Source of the DNA: Lunularia cruciata
Taxonomy: Eukaryota; Streptophyta; Marchantiopsida; Lunulariales; Lunulariaceae
Length of the DNA stretch: 64,000 bases
Reading direction: 5' to 3'
Assembly (NCBI GenBank): GCA_948567375.1
Contig: OX419757.1
Coordinates: forward strand, 27,460,732-27,524,731
Shown here one piece after another: positions 10,656 to 21,500 of the stretch. How positions within the stretch are numbered: position 1 is the stretch's first letter; every line of letters begins with the position of its first letter. Made by a program: the position numbers and the translations under genes. The notes under the pieces are model-generated. The model was not told the origin of the DNA. It did not search any database and was given only the letters and a program-made list of their open reading frames with translations.

Positions 10656-11455
10656 ACAATCAAGTACAAGATATGAAATATGAAGTATGAGATTCAAAGT
10701 ACAAGGTTAGATAAAAAAAAAGTATGAGGCTAGGTATGAAAAGTGAAGTACAAGATTAAGTACAAGTATGAGGTGTGGGTATGAGACAAGTAGTACAAGG
10801 TAGGATAGAAGGCATGAGTACAAGGTTGGATTATGATTATGAGGTATAAGTATGAGTACAAGGTAGGATATACAAGATTGTATCCATAAATGAGATATGA
10901 GATGCAAATAGTAAAAGGTCAAGGTATGAGACAAGCATGAGTATGAAAAGTACAAGGTTTAAGGTGTGAGTCTAAGATTAACACAAGATCTAAGTACAAG
11001 ATGAATAGTAAGAGCTTTGAGACAAATAGTATGAGGTCATAGTACAAGATAGATAGTAGGAGGTTTTAAGATGAGACAAGTATGAGTACAAGGTAGGATA
11101 GAAGGTATGAGTACAAGTACAAGGTCTAAGTATGAGTATGAGGTTTGAGTAAGAGAGAGGATATATGAGATGATGTCCATGTATGAGATATAAGATACAA
11201 ATAGTACAAGTACGAGGTGTGAGTCTGAGACAAATATGAGGTCAAAGTACAAGACAAGTACAAAATGAATAGTAAGAGGTTTGAGATGAACTGTACAAGG
11301 TCTTAATACAAGTCAAATACAAGGTCTAAGTACAAGATGAGTAGTAAGAGGTTTGAGACAAATATTGCAAGGTTTTAGTACAAGATGAGTATAAGGTCTC
11401 AATACGACATGAGTAGTAAGAGGTTTGAGATGAATAGTATGATACAAGTATGAGG
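10656..11455. repeat. Diverged purine-rich minisatellite
   Basis: About 800 bp made almost entirely of shuffled short words such as AGTACAAG, GTATGAG, AGTAGTAAGAGGTTTGAGA and GAGACAAG. The plus strand is strongly purine-biased and poor in C. Longer phrases recur, for example GTATGAGTACAAGGTAGGATAGAAG near 10790 (in parts) and again near 11085. No exact unit length holds across the block, so it is an old, scrambled tandem array. Long minus-strand frames here (Tyr/Leu/Ser-rich) are only a by-product of composition. Confidence 0.75.
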
Positions 11456-11457
11456 TA

Positions 11458-12160
11458 TTGTGAGGTGGCATGTCTCTCACTCAAGATAAACCTCTAATGG
11501 CTATTAAGGTTGCAAGGTATCATGGACTAAGAAGGCAAGGAATCTCAACTCCATCACACTCCTCAAAGGCTAGAATTCCAAGACTCAAGACATTGCTTAC
11601 TAGAGAACTCAATGAGAGAGATAGTTCCAAATGAAAGGATGATGAGTACCTCCTCACCTCTAGCTTATATACTTGTGAAAAAGTTACATACCAAAGTTAC
11701 TAATTACTAGAGTAAATCAAGTTACTAGCCTAAAAGTCAAATAAAGTCTAAAAGTCTAAAGGAATATCCAAGCATATGTGAATATGTGATCCCGTAGGTA
11801 GGTGGTCTTATCCTCAACTATCAACTAAGTCAAGGATTCTTTCATATGGGCTACCCTTGGATTATAGAAAAATCCACACCAATAAGGCTTGTGGTCCCAA
11901 GAGTTCTCAACTCTTTGCTCATAGTCAAATAACTAGGAATAATACTAAGTCAATACAATAGAAGACCAAATAATGATGCTCACTCTTTCCCTTCCTTTAG
12001 AATAAATTCACTTTGATCTTAGCTAAGACTAACTATAGCTAATGATGACTAAAAGAGAAGCTTAGCTAAACTCCATATATCTAATATTTCTCCACTACTT
12101 GCAATGCAAAACTTAATATCCCTATAGAGCATATGTACATCAATAGGTATTACAATACAA
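11458..12160 (+). repeat. Direct-repeat pair, left copy (about 0.7 kb)
   Basis: Matches 12575-13275 with a spacing of about 1.11 kb: shared blocks include TGTCTCTCACT, CATGGACTAAG, CAAGACTCAAGACATTGCT, TATATACTTGTGAAA, AGTCAAATAAAGTC and CCAAGAGTTCT. Identity looks about 80% by eye. The copies could be the LTRs of a miniature or gutted retrotransposon, or a tandem duplication. No primer site was found. Confidence 0.75.
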
Positions 12161-12574
12161 AGTATGATCTTGGCATCCATATGGTTGTAATATTATATGG
12201 CCATAACTTTTTCTATAGGCCTCCAAATTTATGTTTTTGGTGTCAATGGAAAGGCCTTTTAAATTTTTGTCTTTTGCAATGACTATTGCTCCATTTGGCC
12301 TAGTAACCATGGAAATATCAACCCCAAAGTGCATGTAGTAAAATTCCTCATAAGATATGACTTTTCCAAGTTGAAAGTTGGGGGTGACAAAGATCTTCAA
12401 GGCCACCCCCTTTGTACCTTGGCATATACTAGGATGAAACTAAATAATACCAAATTGAGTGATTCTTATCTAGACATAGTATTATGTTCTGTTTTCCTTA
12501 AAAAAAGTAGAAAAATAAAACAAAATAAAAAATAAAAATAAAAATTTGCACAATTGAGAACAAGTGAGGTGTGA
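12161..12574. other. Segment between the direct repeats
   Basis: About 410 bp without coding potential; an A-rich tract (AAAATAAAACAAAATAAAAA) closes it near 12510-12545. If the flanking repeats are LTRs this would be the internal region of a TRIM-like element. Confidence 0.4.
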
Positions 12575-13275
12575 TTGTGAGCCGGCCTATCTCTCACTTA
12601 GTATGAACCTCTGATGGCTATTATGGTAGCGCACCATGGACTAAGCAGGCAAAGAACCCTAGCTCCATCATACTTCTCCAAGGCTAACACTCCAAGACTC
12701 AAGACATTGCTCACTTGAACTCAATAAGAGAGAGATAGTTGTAAATGAAATAATGATGATTATCCTCACCCCTAGTTTATATACTTGTGAAATAGTTATG
12801 TACCAAAGTTACTTATTATAAAGTAACTCAAGTTACTAGGCTAAAAGTCAAATAAAGTCAAAAGTCCAAAGTAATATCCATTCTCATGGGAATATTCCCC
12901 TAAGCATATGGTCTTATCTTGACCCAACCACTAAGTCAAGAATTCTTTCACATGTGCTATCCTTGGACTATAAAAGAATCCAAAACAAAACTGGTTGTGG
13001 GTCCAAGAGTTCTTAACTCTTTTCTCAAAGAGAAACACCTAAGAATAATACCAAGTCAATACACTAGAATCCAAAATAGTGGTGCTCATATTTTCCACTT
13101 CCTCTAAAGTATTATTTTATTCCTATATATTTTAGCTATGACTAACTTTAGCTAATCATGACCAATGTAAAACCATCCTTTATGTCTATATAAATAATAT
13201 ATCTCAAGTACTTATAATATCAAACTAAATATCACAATAGTACATACATGCACAAATGGGTGTTACATGACAATA
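12575..13275 (+). repeat. Direct-repeat pair, right copy (about 0.7 kb)
   Basis: Partner of 11458-12160 in the same orientation. Homology fades after about 13275. Confidence 0.75.
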
Positions 13276-13279
13276 TTTC

Positions 13280-13690
13280 ATGTATATGTGACATATGCAC
13301 AAGATGCCTTGAGTTGGCATTGGGCTAAACCTTGGGTCCAATTGGCATTGGAAGGCTTTGAAATGCCTTGCAAAGATGTTAGTTTGCACATTCTTCTTGG
13401 GAAGGTGCATGTAGGCACACGTAATCTATAGAAGGTACCGGTTGGTACTCATTACTTTAAGATTGTCAGGTAAGCACAGGTTGATATTTTGTTGTGCCAC
13501 ATGGTGGCATTGCTTGAAAATGGTTGTTGTTATCGATTTGGTGACTATTCTATTTTTTTGAATGAAAGAAAATATTTCAAACTTCAAAATTTAGGTTTTT
13601 TTTGGAAGAGAATAGATTTTGAATCAATTGAAAGGATTTCATTTTTATGGAAGCTAATATATAAACTTCACCACTGATTTGAAAATTGTA
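13280..13690 (+). repeat. LTR-like repeat, family S, copy 1
   Basis: Contains repeated TTGGCATTGG/GGTGC words and then ATAGATTTTG ... TATATAAACTTC. The same order is seen at 25870-26320, where it ends in CTATATAAACTCCCCTC. The TATA box at the distal end suggests a promoter-bearing LTR. Boundaries are not defined. Confidence 0.45.
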
Positions 13691-14000
13691 ATGTGCATTT
13701 CACAAGAGAGTGCAATTTGCAAGAGGTAGAGAATATTTTGCAAGAAAGGATTGATAAGGAGAGTGCAATTCACAAGACTTCAGGCATTTTGTAGGCAAGT
13801 TGAGAGTACTTTAGGCATTTCACATGCAAGAAGAGAGTATTTTTCAAGAAACAAGGAAGAAATCAATATTTTGTAGAAGTAAGAAGTGTACTTTTCTAGG
13901 AGAAGATGGTGTTGAGTTTGAGTCAAAAAGGTACTTTTTTTGGGAGAGGACAATTCAAAGGGAGTATTTTTGGGTGTTGAATTTGAAGAAGAGAGAGCAG
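13690..14000. repeat. Diverged short tandem repeats (GCAAGAAGAGAG words)
   Basis: Repeats of GAGAGTGCAATT, TTTCACA and CATGCAAGAAGAGAGTATTTT. The reverse complement of the same words makes up 38000-38400, so both blocks derive from one repeat type in opposite orientation. Confidence 0.5.
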
Positions 14001-14303
14001 AAATCATGCCCAAAATTTATGGTTATGAAAAGATTTTTGATGGTGAAGATACAACCAATACACAAATAGGAGATTTGCTCATTGGATTCTACATGATTGG
14101 ACACCTGATGACCTTCATCACATGGTCATAGATGGATAAAAACCAAGTTCAACCAATAGTTGCTGCAAATAGGGAGGTGGATCTTGATGTCGTTGACTTG
14201 AAGATAACACTTGGTTTACATTATTGTAACACTATGGAGTTTACAAAAAACTTAGTTGAGACTAATAAAGTAACCTATAGACCAAATTAGCCAGAAATTA
14301 TAA

Positions 14304-14316
14304 GAATATTCTAGAA
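14304..14316. promoter_or_regulatory. Perfect three-unit heat-shock element in repeat R copy A
   Basis: GAAtaTTCtaGAA matches the HSF consensus nGAAnnTTCnnGAAn exactly. Two further GAAgcTTC dimers follow at 14513-14520 and 14525-14532, upstream of the TATA box at about 14602. Confidence 0.6.
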
Positions 14317-14600
14317 GCATCTAGGAAGCTTATTGGTACCTTTTGAGTATTTGGTAACATGTATACCAAGTGTTAACTTCTAGGAGGAAGCTTTTTGGGA
14401 AGCCTCTCAGCTAGCTTAGCTTGTATGCCAAGTAGGTGGCTTCTAGAAAGAAAATTCTTGGGAAATTTCTCGACTAGCTTAGCTCGCATACCAAGTAGGC
14501 GGCTTCTACAAGGAAGCTTCTCAAGAAGCTTCATGGTTAACTTAGCTTGCACTCTAAGAAGGTGGCTTGTAGAAAGCTTCTTGAGAGCCTTGTATGTTCC

Positions 14601-14609
14601 ATATAAATA
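14601..14609 (+). promoter_or_regulatory. TATA box in repeat R copy A
   Basis: ATATAAATA, found at the equivalent place in the other two copies (TGTAAATAC near 60837; TATAAATAC on the minus strand near 63300). Confidence 0.55.
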
Positions 14610-14740
14610 CCAAAGCCCAAGCTCATATTGGGCATTTGGAATCCCCTCATTCAAGAGTTCCAATTGTGATCTTTCACTTTAATCTTCCATTCTCCTATTT
14701 CTCTCCTTGGTCCTATAGAGGTAATTTGTGGTGCAATTAA

Positions 14741-16804
14741 AATGCCAAGAGGGAGGATTCCAAGGAAGAGGATAGTGCTTTAAACAATAGTTTTGTACTG
14801 AGGGTTGCAAAGAGGAAGTTAGCAAGACAACGTGGTATATCCTACATTCAAAGCTTCTTTTTAGGTGATGGGTGCAATTGTGGCACCAATGGGTTGCTTC
14901 AAGATTATACATGGGCATTTTCTTCTCAATACCAAGTAAAGCTGAGGAGATTTTTTGTGGAGGACTATGAGTGGGATGAGTTAGCTTTTCAAGCCATTAC
15001 TATAGAGTTGTGGAGTTTTCAAGGGCAGTTGAGGCATCCTAATAGATATAGGTTGAAGGTCACCTTTCTTGGGTAGATCCTCACCTAACCTCTTTGTGGA
15101 GAGAGGATATATTCTTGAGGAGTTGTCTCACTTGAGTGAGGGAAAGGAGGAGATTATAAATGATGGAGAAGGTAGTGATGTTGAGAATAAAGAGGATGAG
15201 GATGATAATGTGGATGATGGAGAGGATGAGGACAATGAGTGACTGATCAGTTCAATTTGGTGTATTTTTTCTATATTTTCTATGTTTTTTTTGTTGGAAA
15301 ATAGACAAAGTATTTATTGTATACACCTTTACTGGATTTAATAAATGAAGTTGTATTACATATATACTTGGATCAATTAATGCACTTTTTAATTAACTTA
15401 TGAACTTTTAGTTAGTTTGGCTTGATGATGAACCTTTGATGGACTCTCTCTATATGAGAAAGAGACTTCTTTGTGATCAAGAGAATACTTTTATTGCAAA
15501 GGAAGAGATGTATTTGACCTTTGCTAGGATAGAGAGAGAGAGAGAGAAGAGGTTGGCTAATTTGGACATGGATAATCTAGGTATCATAGCCCTGGGTGAA
15601 GATTATAGGGCCTAGTTATAATCACATGCACAAGAGTTATCATTTGATATGGAGAGTGAGAGTAGTCTAGTTGAGGTGAAGGCTTGTGTGGCTCATCTCT
15701 GATCAAGACTCCATGTAATAGCTTGCAAGTCTCACTTTTTATTTACTCAAGAGCCCTAGACTAATGCCACCCATTCCTTACCCCACAATTTTTTGACTCA
15801 AGAGACCCAAACTGAGTTCAAAGAGAGGCTACATATTCTTAGAGAGTATATTCTACATATTTTCTTTCCATGATTCTTGCAAAAGAAGATGTTTCTTATG
15901 AATGTTACTTGTTTAGCCTCAATATGGCAACATACTAGCTATGGTTATGGGGTGTGGGAGAGCTTGACTATTAGGCATGGATGGTGTCCTCATAGGTTGT
16001 CTAGTCTTATAGGGTAGGTAGCACATCTAGGTGTTAGCAATTTTTATAGTTTTTTTATTGCACTTTGAGGTTATTTTGGGGATAGACCTTGCACCAACAA
16101 ATGTTGAGCTTTTGGTATGGAGCATGTGACAATAGTCCAAGCTTCCAAAGGGGTTTCACATTGGGTCTTGGCTCATGGCCTATTTGTGGACTATATATGT
16201 CTAGAGAGATGAGTTCATAGGACTTAGAACTAGATAAAATGAGCATCTCACTTCATTAGGTTCACCTATTTGTGATATTTTGATCCTAGATAGTTATGCA
16301 CTATAGGAACCATCCACATTGTGTGGTCTAACCTCCCTACTTTTTTCCTTAGAGAGCAAAGCAGTCATCATACACTTGGTCATTTGGCCCCATGATGATA
16401 GCTTTGGATAAATTTTTCCATGATGATCGCCCTATTTTTACTTTTTTCCTTAAAGAGCAGAGCAGAGAAATCATCGTACACTTAGTCATTTGGCCTCTTG
16501 ATGATAGCTTTGGATAGATTTATCCATGATGATCATCCTATTGTTACTTGGGCTGAGGAAGAATGGACTTTGGGTAGATTGAATTCTTATAGTAGCAATC
16601 CATATGACCTCATATTGTCTACCTTCAGCATGGTGATCTTGCTAAATCATGAATAGAGACATGCTTGGTGGCATCTTGATACCTCATTTGCCATTGCGTC
16701 TTTTCTCCTCTTTGGATCATGTTCTTCTTCCTTGTCATTGAAAGCTCTCTCCAACCCATCTCTTGTTGAGACTAGTAGAGGTGGTGCAATGAAAGTTGCC
16801 TCCT
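14741..16804. other. Degenerate repeat-derived sequence, no intact gene
   Basis: Fragments of open frame on the plus strand (an acidic run EDEDDNVDDGEDEDNE ending at about 15240; EMYLTFARIEREREKRLANL near 15510) look like decayed transposon coding sequence but match no family I can name. Confidence 0.35.
16341..16545 (+). repeat. 101-bp tandem duplication
   Basis: Two units (16341-16441 and 16442-16545), each beginning TTTTTTCCTTA and containing GTCATTTGGCC and GATGATAGCTTTGGATA. Confidence 0.8.
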
Positions 16805-17660
16805 CTAGTGGGCTTGCTTGTGTTTCATTTCCAAGCCCTCCATGTAAACATTAGCTAAAATTTCTACCCCTTGGGTTTTCGGGACAAATTGTGGACATGA
16901 GTCAAGAAGCACCACCTCTAGAAAAGAAGGGAATTGAGAGCTAGGCAATATGGTTTCTTCATACTCCGTAACCTCCTCTGTCCCATAGCCAATACCTTCA
17001 TGTGAATTGGAGTTTAGACATCCTAAACTTAAGTGGGTGGCATAATTTTTGTCCAACTCTTGAACATACACTCTCTTTTAGCAAAATGTGTATACATTCC
17101 ATTCAATTTTTCATCTATGGTTCTCCACACCTTGCCATACTCTTTCTCAATGAGCACTTCTCTAGTCAATTTATTTTCAACTCTCAAGCTTCCTTTGCAA
17201 GATTTCATGTATCCCAACCATTTCTTGTACAGTCTATCACCTATCATAGAAGTATGAAATCCTTGCACCTCCCAAACCAAAAATGTGGCCATGAAACTAA
17301 AAGGTGTGCTCTTCTGAATTTGCCTTTTGCAATTACCACCATAATTTATGCAAAATGTTCTAGGTCTTATAAGTAATCAAGGACTTATCCATAGTGGTGA
17401 GTTACCATCCAAAACCATTTGTCCTCATTTTCTTTGCTAGGAATAGGAGATCCTCAACAATTCTCCAAACTTCCACAACAAGGTTCCGAATCCAAATGTG
17501 AGTCTACAATGCTATCAATAACTTGAACTTGAATGTCTCCCATTGCCAAATTTTCTCTGCCCTTTTGGAGTGTGATTTCTTGACATTCAATCAATTTCTT
17601 TTTTGCCGCTAATGCAGATTTTTGTAATTTTCCATAACTCTCAACCTCCCTTGCCACGTA
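16805..17660 (-). pseudogene. Decayed open frame of an unnamed repeat family
   Basis: Minus-strand pieces in three frames: an Ala/Lys-rich helical start (MAREVESYGKLQKSALAAKK), then ARGKF-like and HFWFGRCKDF, and LYKKWLGYMKS ... EKEYGKVWRTIDEKLNGMYTHFAKRE. The last part resembles the plus-strand relic at 59520-60540 (LYKKWGCYMNS ... KKEYNPGWKKILDKLNHMCSYFETME). Shared sequence at two loci indicates a repeat-encoded protein, perhaps a retroelement ORF. No catalytic motif is visible and no function can be given. Confidence 0.45.
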
Positions 17661-17875
17661 CTAAATCTATTGACAAAAACACCACCACAATTCAAAATGA
17701 CTATCACCACGGGCTTAGCGACAAGAGTATTAGCACACCAAGTGGGAGATCTAGTTTGAGGAGTTCTAGGGGGAAGGCATTTTGGAGCACCCTCCGCCAA
17801 AACCCTTTTCAATATATTCCCATAGGTCACCTTCTAAAGATATGGCAATCCAATTTATTATCTACATTACCTTTT

Positions 17876-17975
17876 TGACTAACATTTATTTCATCACTGC
17901 ACATCTAAACATCCATAAGAGCCAGATTTTTATAAATGAATGCAACTAGCACTAATTTTCAGTTCCTTTGGTATT
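17876..17975. repeat. Dispersed repeat shared with 39220-39315
   Basis: Both read CTAACATTTATTTCA, then a short variable part, CATCCATAA and AAATGAA(C/T)GCAA. Same orientation, about 75-80% alike by eye. Confidence 0.6.
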
Positions 17976-18112
17976 AATAAGCGAAGAAAGGAGACCGAAA
18001 AACGAAGGAGGGGAAGACCCATCAAGCCCTACAAGGGAGAGACAAAAAAGTAACATGGGGCTAAGCCCCAATAGAGTCTATATGAAAAATCTGCCCTACC
18101 GCACCTAAAAAT
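17965..18112 (-). mobile_element. Detached 3' end of the LINE-like element, fragment 1
   Basis: The reverse complement matches the 3' terminal region of the element at 52202-55195: GGTGCGGTAGGGCAGATTT, CTCTATTGGGGCTTA, CTTGATGGGTCTTCC and TTAATA. A 5'-truncated copy is the usual outcome of LINE insertion. Confidence 0.65.
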
Positions 18113-18383
18113 TTCCGTTTTTTTGTATTAATGGGGATTCAGTAACCCAAAGTTCACTAAAGGTAGATACGAAGTTATTTTTTATCCTCGAAGACATCCG
18201 AGGAATCTATTTTTGATACCCCCTAATATGTTTTGTGCCTGTACTCTGCAAGTCATTCCAACACGCTCCCGTAGCTGAAGAAACCCAAATCGGATGCTTT
18301 TGCTTCATCAAGATAGTATGCAAAATTGATGGCCATTTGTACTAATAATTAATAAGAGTTTAAGTGGCCATCACTGCATCCGC

Positions 18384-18456
18384 TCCGTAATAGTCTAGAT
18401 GGTTAGGATACCTGGCTTTCACCCAGGCGACCCGGGTTCGAGTCCCGGTTACGGAA
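18384..18456 (+). tRNA. tRNA-Glu (UUC)
   Basis: 73-nt nuclear tRNA with a complete cloverleaf: acceptor TCCGTAA pairs with TTACGGA, discriminator A at 18456. The D arm reads GTCTAGATGGTTAGGAT. Anticodon stem CCTGG/CCAGG encloses loop CTTTCAC, giving anticodon TTC (Glu). The T arm CCGGG-TTCGAGT-CCCGG is perfect. Internal A and B boxes for RNA polymerase III are intact, and AAAAAG rather than a T run follows directly on the plus strand. Decodes GAA (and GAG by wobble). Confidence 0.95.
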
Positions 18457-18463
18457 AAAGAGT

Positions 18464-18541
18464 GCGGGGGGGATAGCTCAGTAGTGAGAGCGTTCGGCTG
18501 AAGATTTTGAAGGTCGGGGTATCCAATCCACTCTCACCGCA
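18464..18541 (+). pseudogene. tRNA-Phe (GAA) pseudogene
   Basis: Lies 7 bp after tRNA-Glu. GATAGCTCAGTAGTGAGAGCG, CTGAAGAT and the CTCACCGCA end follow plant tRNA-Phe. Two extra G in the acceptor (GCGGGGGGGAT), an altered anticodon stem and loss of the TTCGA T-loop (here ATCCAATCC) make it non-functional. Confidence 0.8.
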
Positions 18542-21500
18542 TTTTGTTTGTCACCTTGGGTCCTCTTTTATGAGAGACAGTTAGGCACAAAACGAAATCG
18601 GAAAATACGCACCCTATCTTTATGGAAAGAGGCCAAGACATAAAAAGCATTGATAAACAAATTCTATACCTCAATGTATAGGGTCAAGCACTCTTTGCCG
18701 ACGAGAATTGAAAGATAAATTAAATGGGAATGCGTCTCTATAATGAAACTGTATAACGTGTAGTTCAATGTTTTAAGTCTGAAGATGCCAATAACCCAAG
18801 TGCATCACCACGAGTGATCGTCCTTAGACAGTCGAACTTTCAAGCTACCAGGACCAATCTTCGTCTCATTTCCCGGGCGGACTTGAATGGTAGATTCGGG
18901 TCTCCACGTTGTTGGCATCAGATCTGACATGTTTCAATTTCCGGACAGGTTAGGCACCTGAACAAATAGAATGCATTGAGCATAATCTATACATATTAAG
19001 CATACTATGGAGGTATAGCCCGCTGGCAGAGAAGTCGGCCTCAGGCCGACAGGTCACTTCAGCCCTGGTTGCCTCCTTCCCCTACTCTATTCTCCGACTC
19101 ATTAGTTGGCTATTCAGTAGCGTAATCTGAGGATAACATTTGTCAAGAGATGGTTTACTCAATTTCGTCTTGCAGTCAACAACTTGAAGACTTTAGGATG
19201 GTCCAACTCAAAAAATGTCCATTTGCATTTTCACCACAAGGTGATTCGATGCTCTGAAAGATGGTGCAGGTACCGGATGAGGTGAGCTAGACATAATGTT
19301 CCATTCATCAACTGATCATAAGTATTCTAAGGGGATGCTAATCTTTTATATCGTAATCTCCCAAGCCCAGAGATGCAGCGATTCGGAGTTACTTTCAAAC
19401 GTCTGTCCCGTCAAATATCTCCAGTCTTGGAGCCTGACATATCTATCCATGAATAATTCTCAACAGTCTCCTGGTCCAGATCCCTCGCAAACGTACGTTT
19501 CCCAACTATCATGATCAGCACAGGTTATTGAGATTTTCATTACTGGCCATTCATAGTTTAGGTATAAGATTTCCACCTGTATCCGTTAGAATCTAGTGTT
19601 TAAGCTCCAAACATAGATCGTAGTCACAAGACCTTCACCATAATGTTTGGATCGTGCATCTGACCTTCAGTCTGGTTTCAAGTTGTTAATTGGCACAACC
19701 AACCAGAAGTGAAAATATTACTCCGTTCTCAAGTCGGCAAACAAATTTCAACGCTGATTTGAATAGAACGGCAGTAAAGTGATCTGAACCTGAAATAGCA
19801 TCTGATGATGATAAATATTTGATGATTCTGGTTCAGTGTTTGTGAAGAATCTCGTTCCTCAAGCCTCATTACATGTAGTTCCAGTCCAGCTCGGTCGCAA
19901 GCAGGAAATGAGAATCTCAATTGTTACTGTACTATCTCGGCACATTATTTGATTGCAGTGCACAAGAATCCATAAGGAATCCGCTCTGTGATTGATCTAC
20001 ATGAAGAATCTCTAGTCTCAAGTACATCTGACCCTTAACTACAAACCCAGCGTATGAATAAGTTTGTTATAACCAGAATATAGCCGCATGAAAGCCTTCA
20101 TGCGTCTGTAAACGAAGGTTGGTACAGAATTCTGTACATTGAAGTTTGTTCCTAGAAACATTTCATGGTGAGTTTTAGCCGTCCATATACTACATTTTAC
20201 CATCACAAAGAGGGTCTTATATGATTCTTGAATGCTGTGAAATTTGTCAGGATAATCTTCAGAATACGTGTGTTAGTGAGAGGCACGCGTACTGCTATGA
20301 AGGATCCATGGATTTCTGAGCACGAGAATAGAGCATCTTGTGAAATTGATCAGTCTTTGAGACACAACCTGAGATAGAAGGATCACTAATTATCAGCAGA
20401 AGATCTTCAAGTTTGCTGTCTTTGTCTAGATGCGTACAACCCGAAAGTCCGACAAATTCCCTCCGAAAATCAGCAAAGTATTGTAGCTACTTCTTCAGTT
20501 CTTTTTATTATGCTTAAATGACTAGTACGTGGCACGAGTACTCCAATTCTGTCTGCATCCCCCTTCACCACCCTTGTCAAAACAGATGTAGAATCCCACT
20601 ATTTGTACGGACATGCAAAGACCATAATCATTTGCTGAGGAGTCCTACAGTATGTCAATGATTGGGAGTCCTAAATCCTTCAACTCCCAAAAGTTGTACC
20701 TCGTTTCTGCCTTCAGTGCAGGAGCAATAGCTCCACGCGACGGACACGAATCACCGCCACCATTAGACTTCTTCATGTCTTTCGCTTGGTTGACATATTC
20801 TTCAGACTAGAAGAGTCCATGCACACTTACACTATGTTGCCACAAAATCTTAAAATTATATGACTACGTTTTAAGACAGTCTATATGGATCCTCACCTTG
20901 ACGCACAAAAGAGCTGTTAAATTATTCACGTGCAATTAACTAAAAGAAAACACTAGGTGGCACCTCCATGGATACTAGTATAACATGATGCTCTGTTGGT
21001 TTAGTAAAATCAGGAGACAGTTTCATACGCATGATGTCCCTGGACCCAGACGAGTGCACAAGGGAAGGTGGATAAAGGTAGTTTGTTGTACTGCCAGCTC
21101 CAGCTTTAGTTTAGGGAATGGTCTGTATAGTAGTATGTCTATAGTGGTTGCAATGTGCGAGCATCTGTAATTCATGAAAAATAACCATGACTCACATTCA
21201 GATTAAGCATCATATGCAAGGCATCCATAATACTGCTCCCGTGCAGAGCTGGGGTAGCTCTAGCAGAATTGCGTTAGAGTTTCTGGGTCGATCACCGACT
21301 GTTTCTTTGCGATACTAAAGATAACTGCACTGTGAGGAAAAGTTTGGGGGATGGTCTGAATAATCACTATCTCAGGGTTCGATCCTAGACTCGTGATTAA
21401 CACGGATAACTTTCTAAACCTATAGTATAGCACATGTCAGCACAGTTGCAAAGGAAGACTGGCATAGATGAAGGAGACTAGGAGATCTGGAGGATCTATT

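Larger units (their letters stand above)
14255..14740 (+). mobile_element. LTR-like repeat, family R, copy A (probably solo)
   Basis: Shares its whole layout with 60540-60945 (plus) and 63190-63590 (minus): ACTAATAAAG start, AAGAATATTCTAGAAGC, several AAGCTTCT words, CTTAGCTTG..CCAAGTAGG, GAGAGCCTTGT, a TATA box, a GGCATTT(A/G)GA block and a CTTCCATTCT end. Promoter in the middle and no coding sequence fit an LTR (U3-R). No gag or pol follows. Confidence 0.65.

Noticed and set aside
10707..11252. Hydrophobic minus-strand open frames (Tyr/Ser/Leu-rich) that look like membrane proteins
   Set aside because: They are the translation of the purine-rich repeat block; the composition is forced by the repeat words.
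10656..11455. CRISPR-like array
   Set aside because: No constant repeat length or regular spacers, and the setting is a plant nuclear genome.
21345..21400. GGGTTCGATCC, a B-box-like sequence suggesting another tRNA
   Set aside because: No matching acceptor, D arm or anticodon stem could be folded around it.
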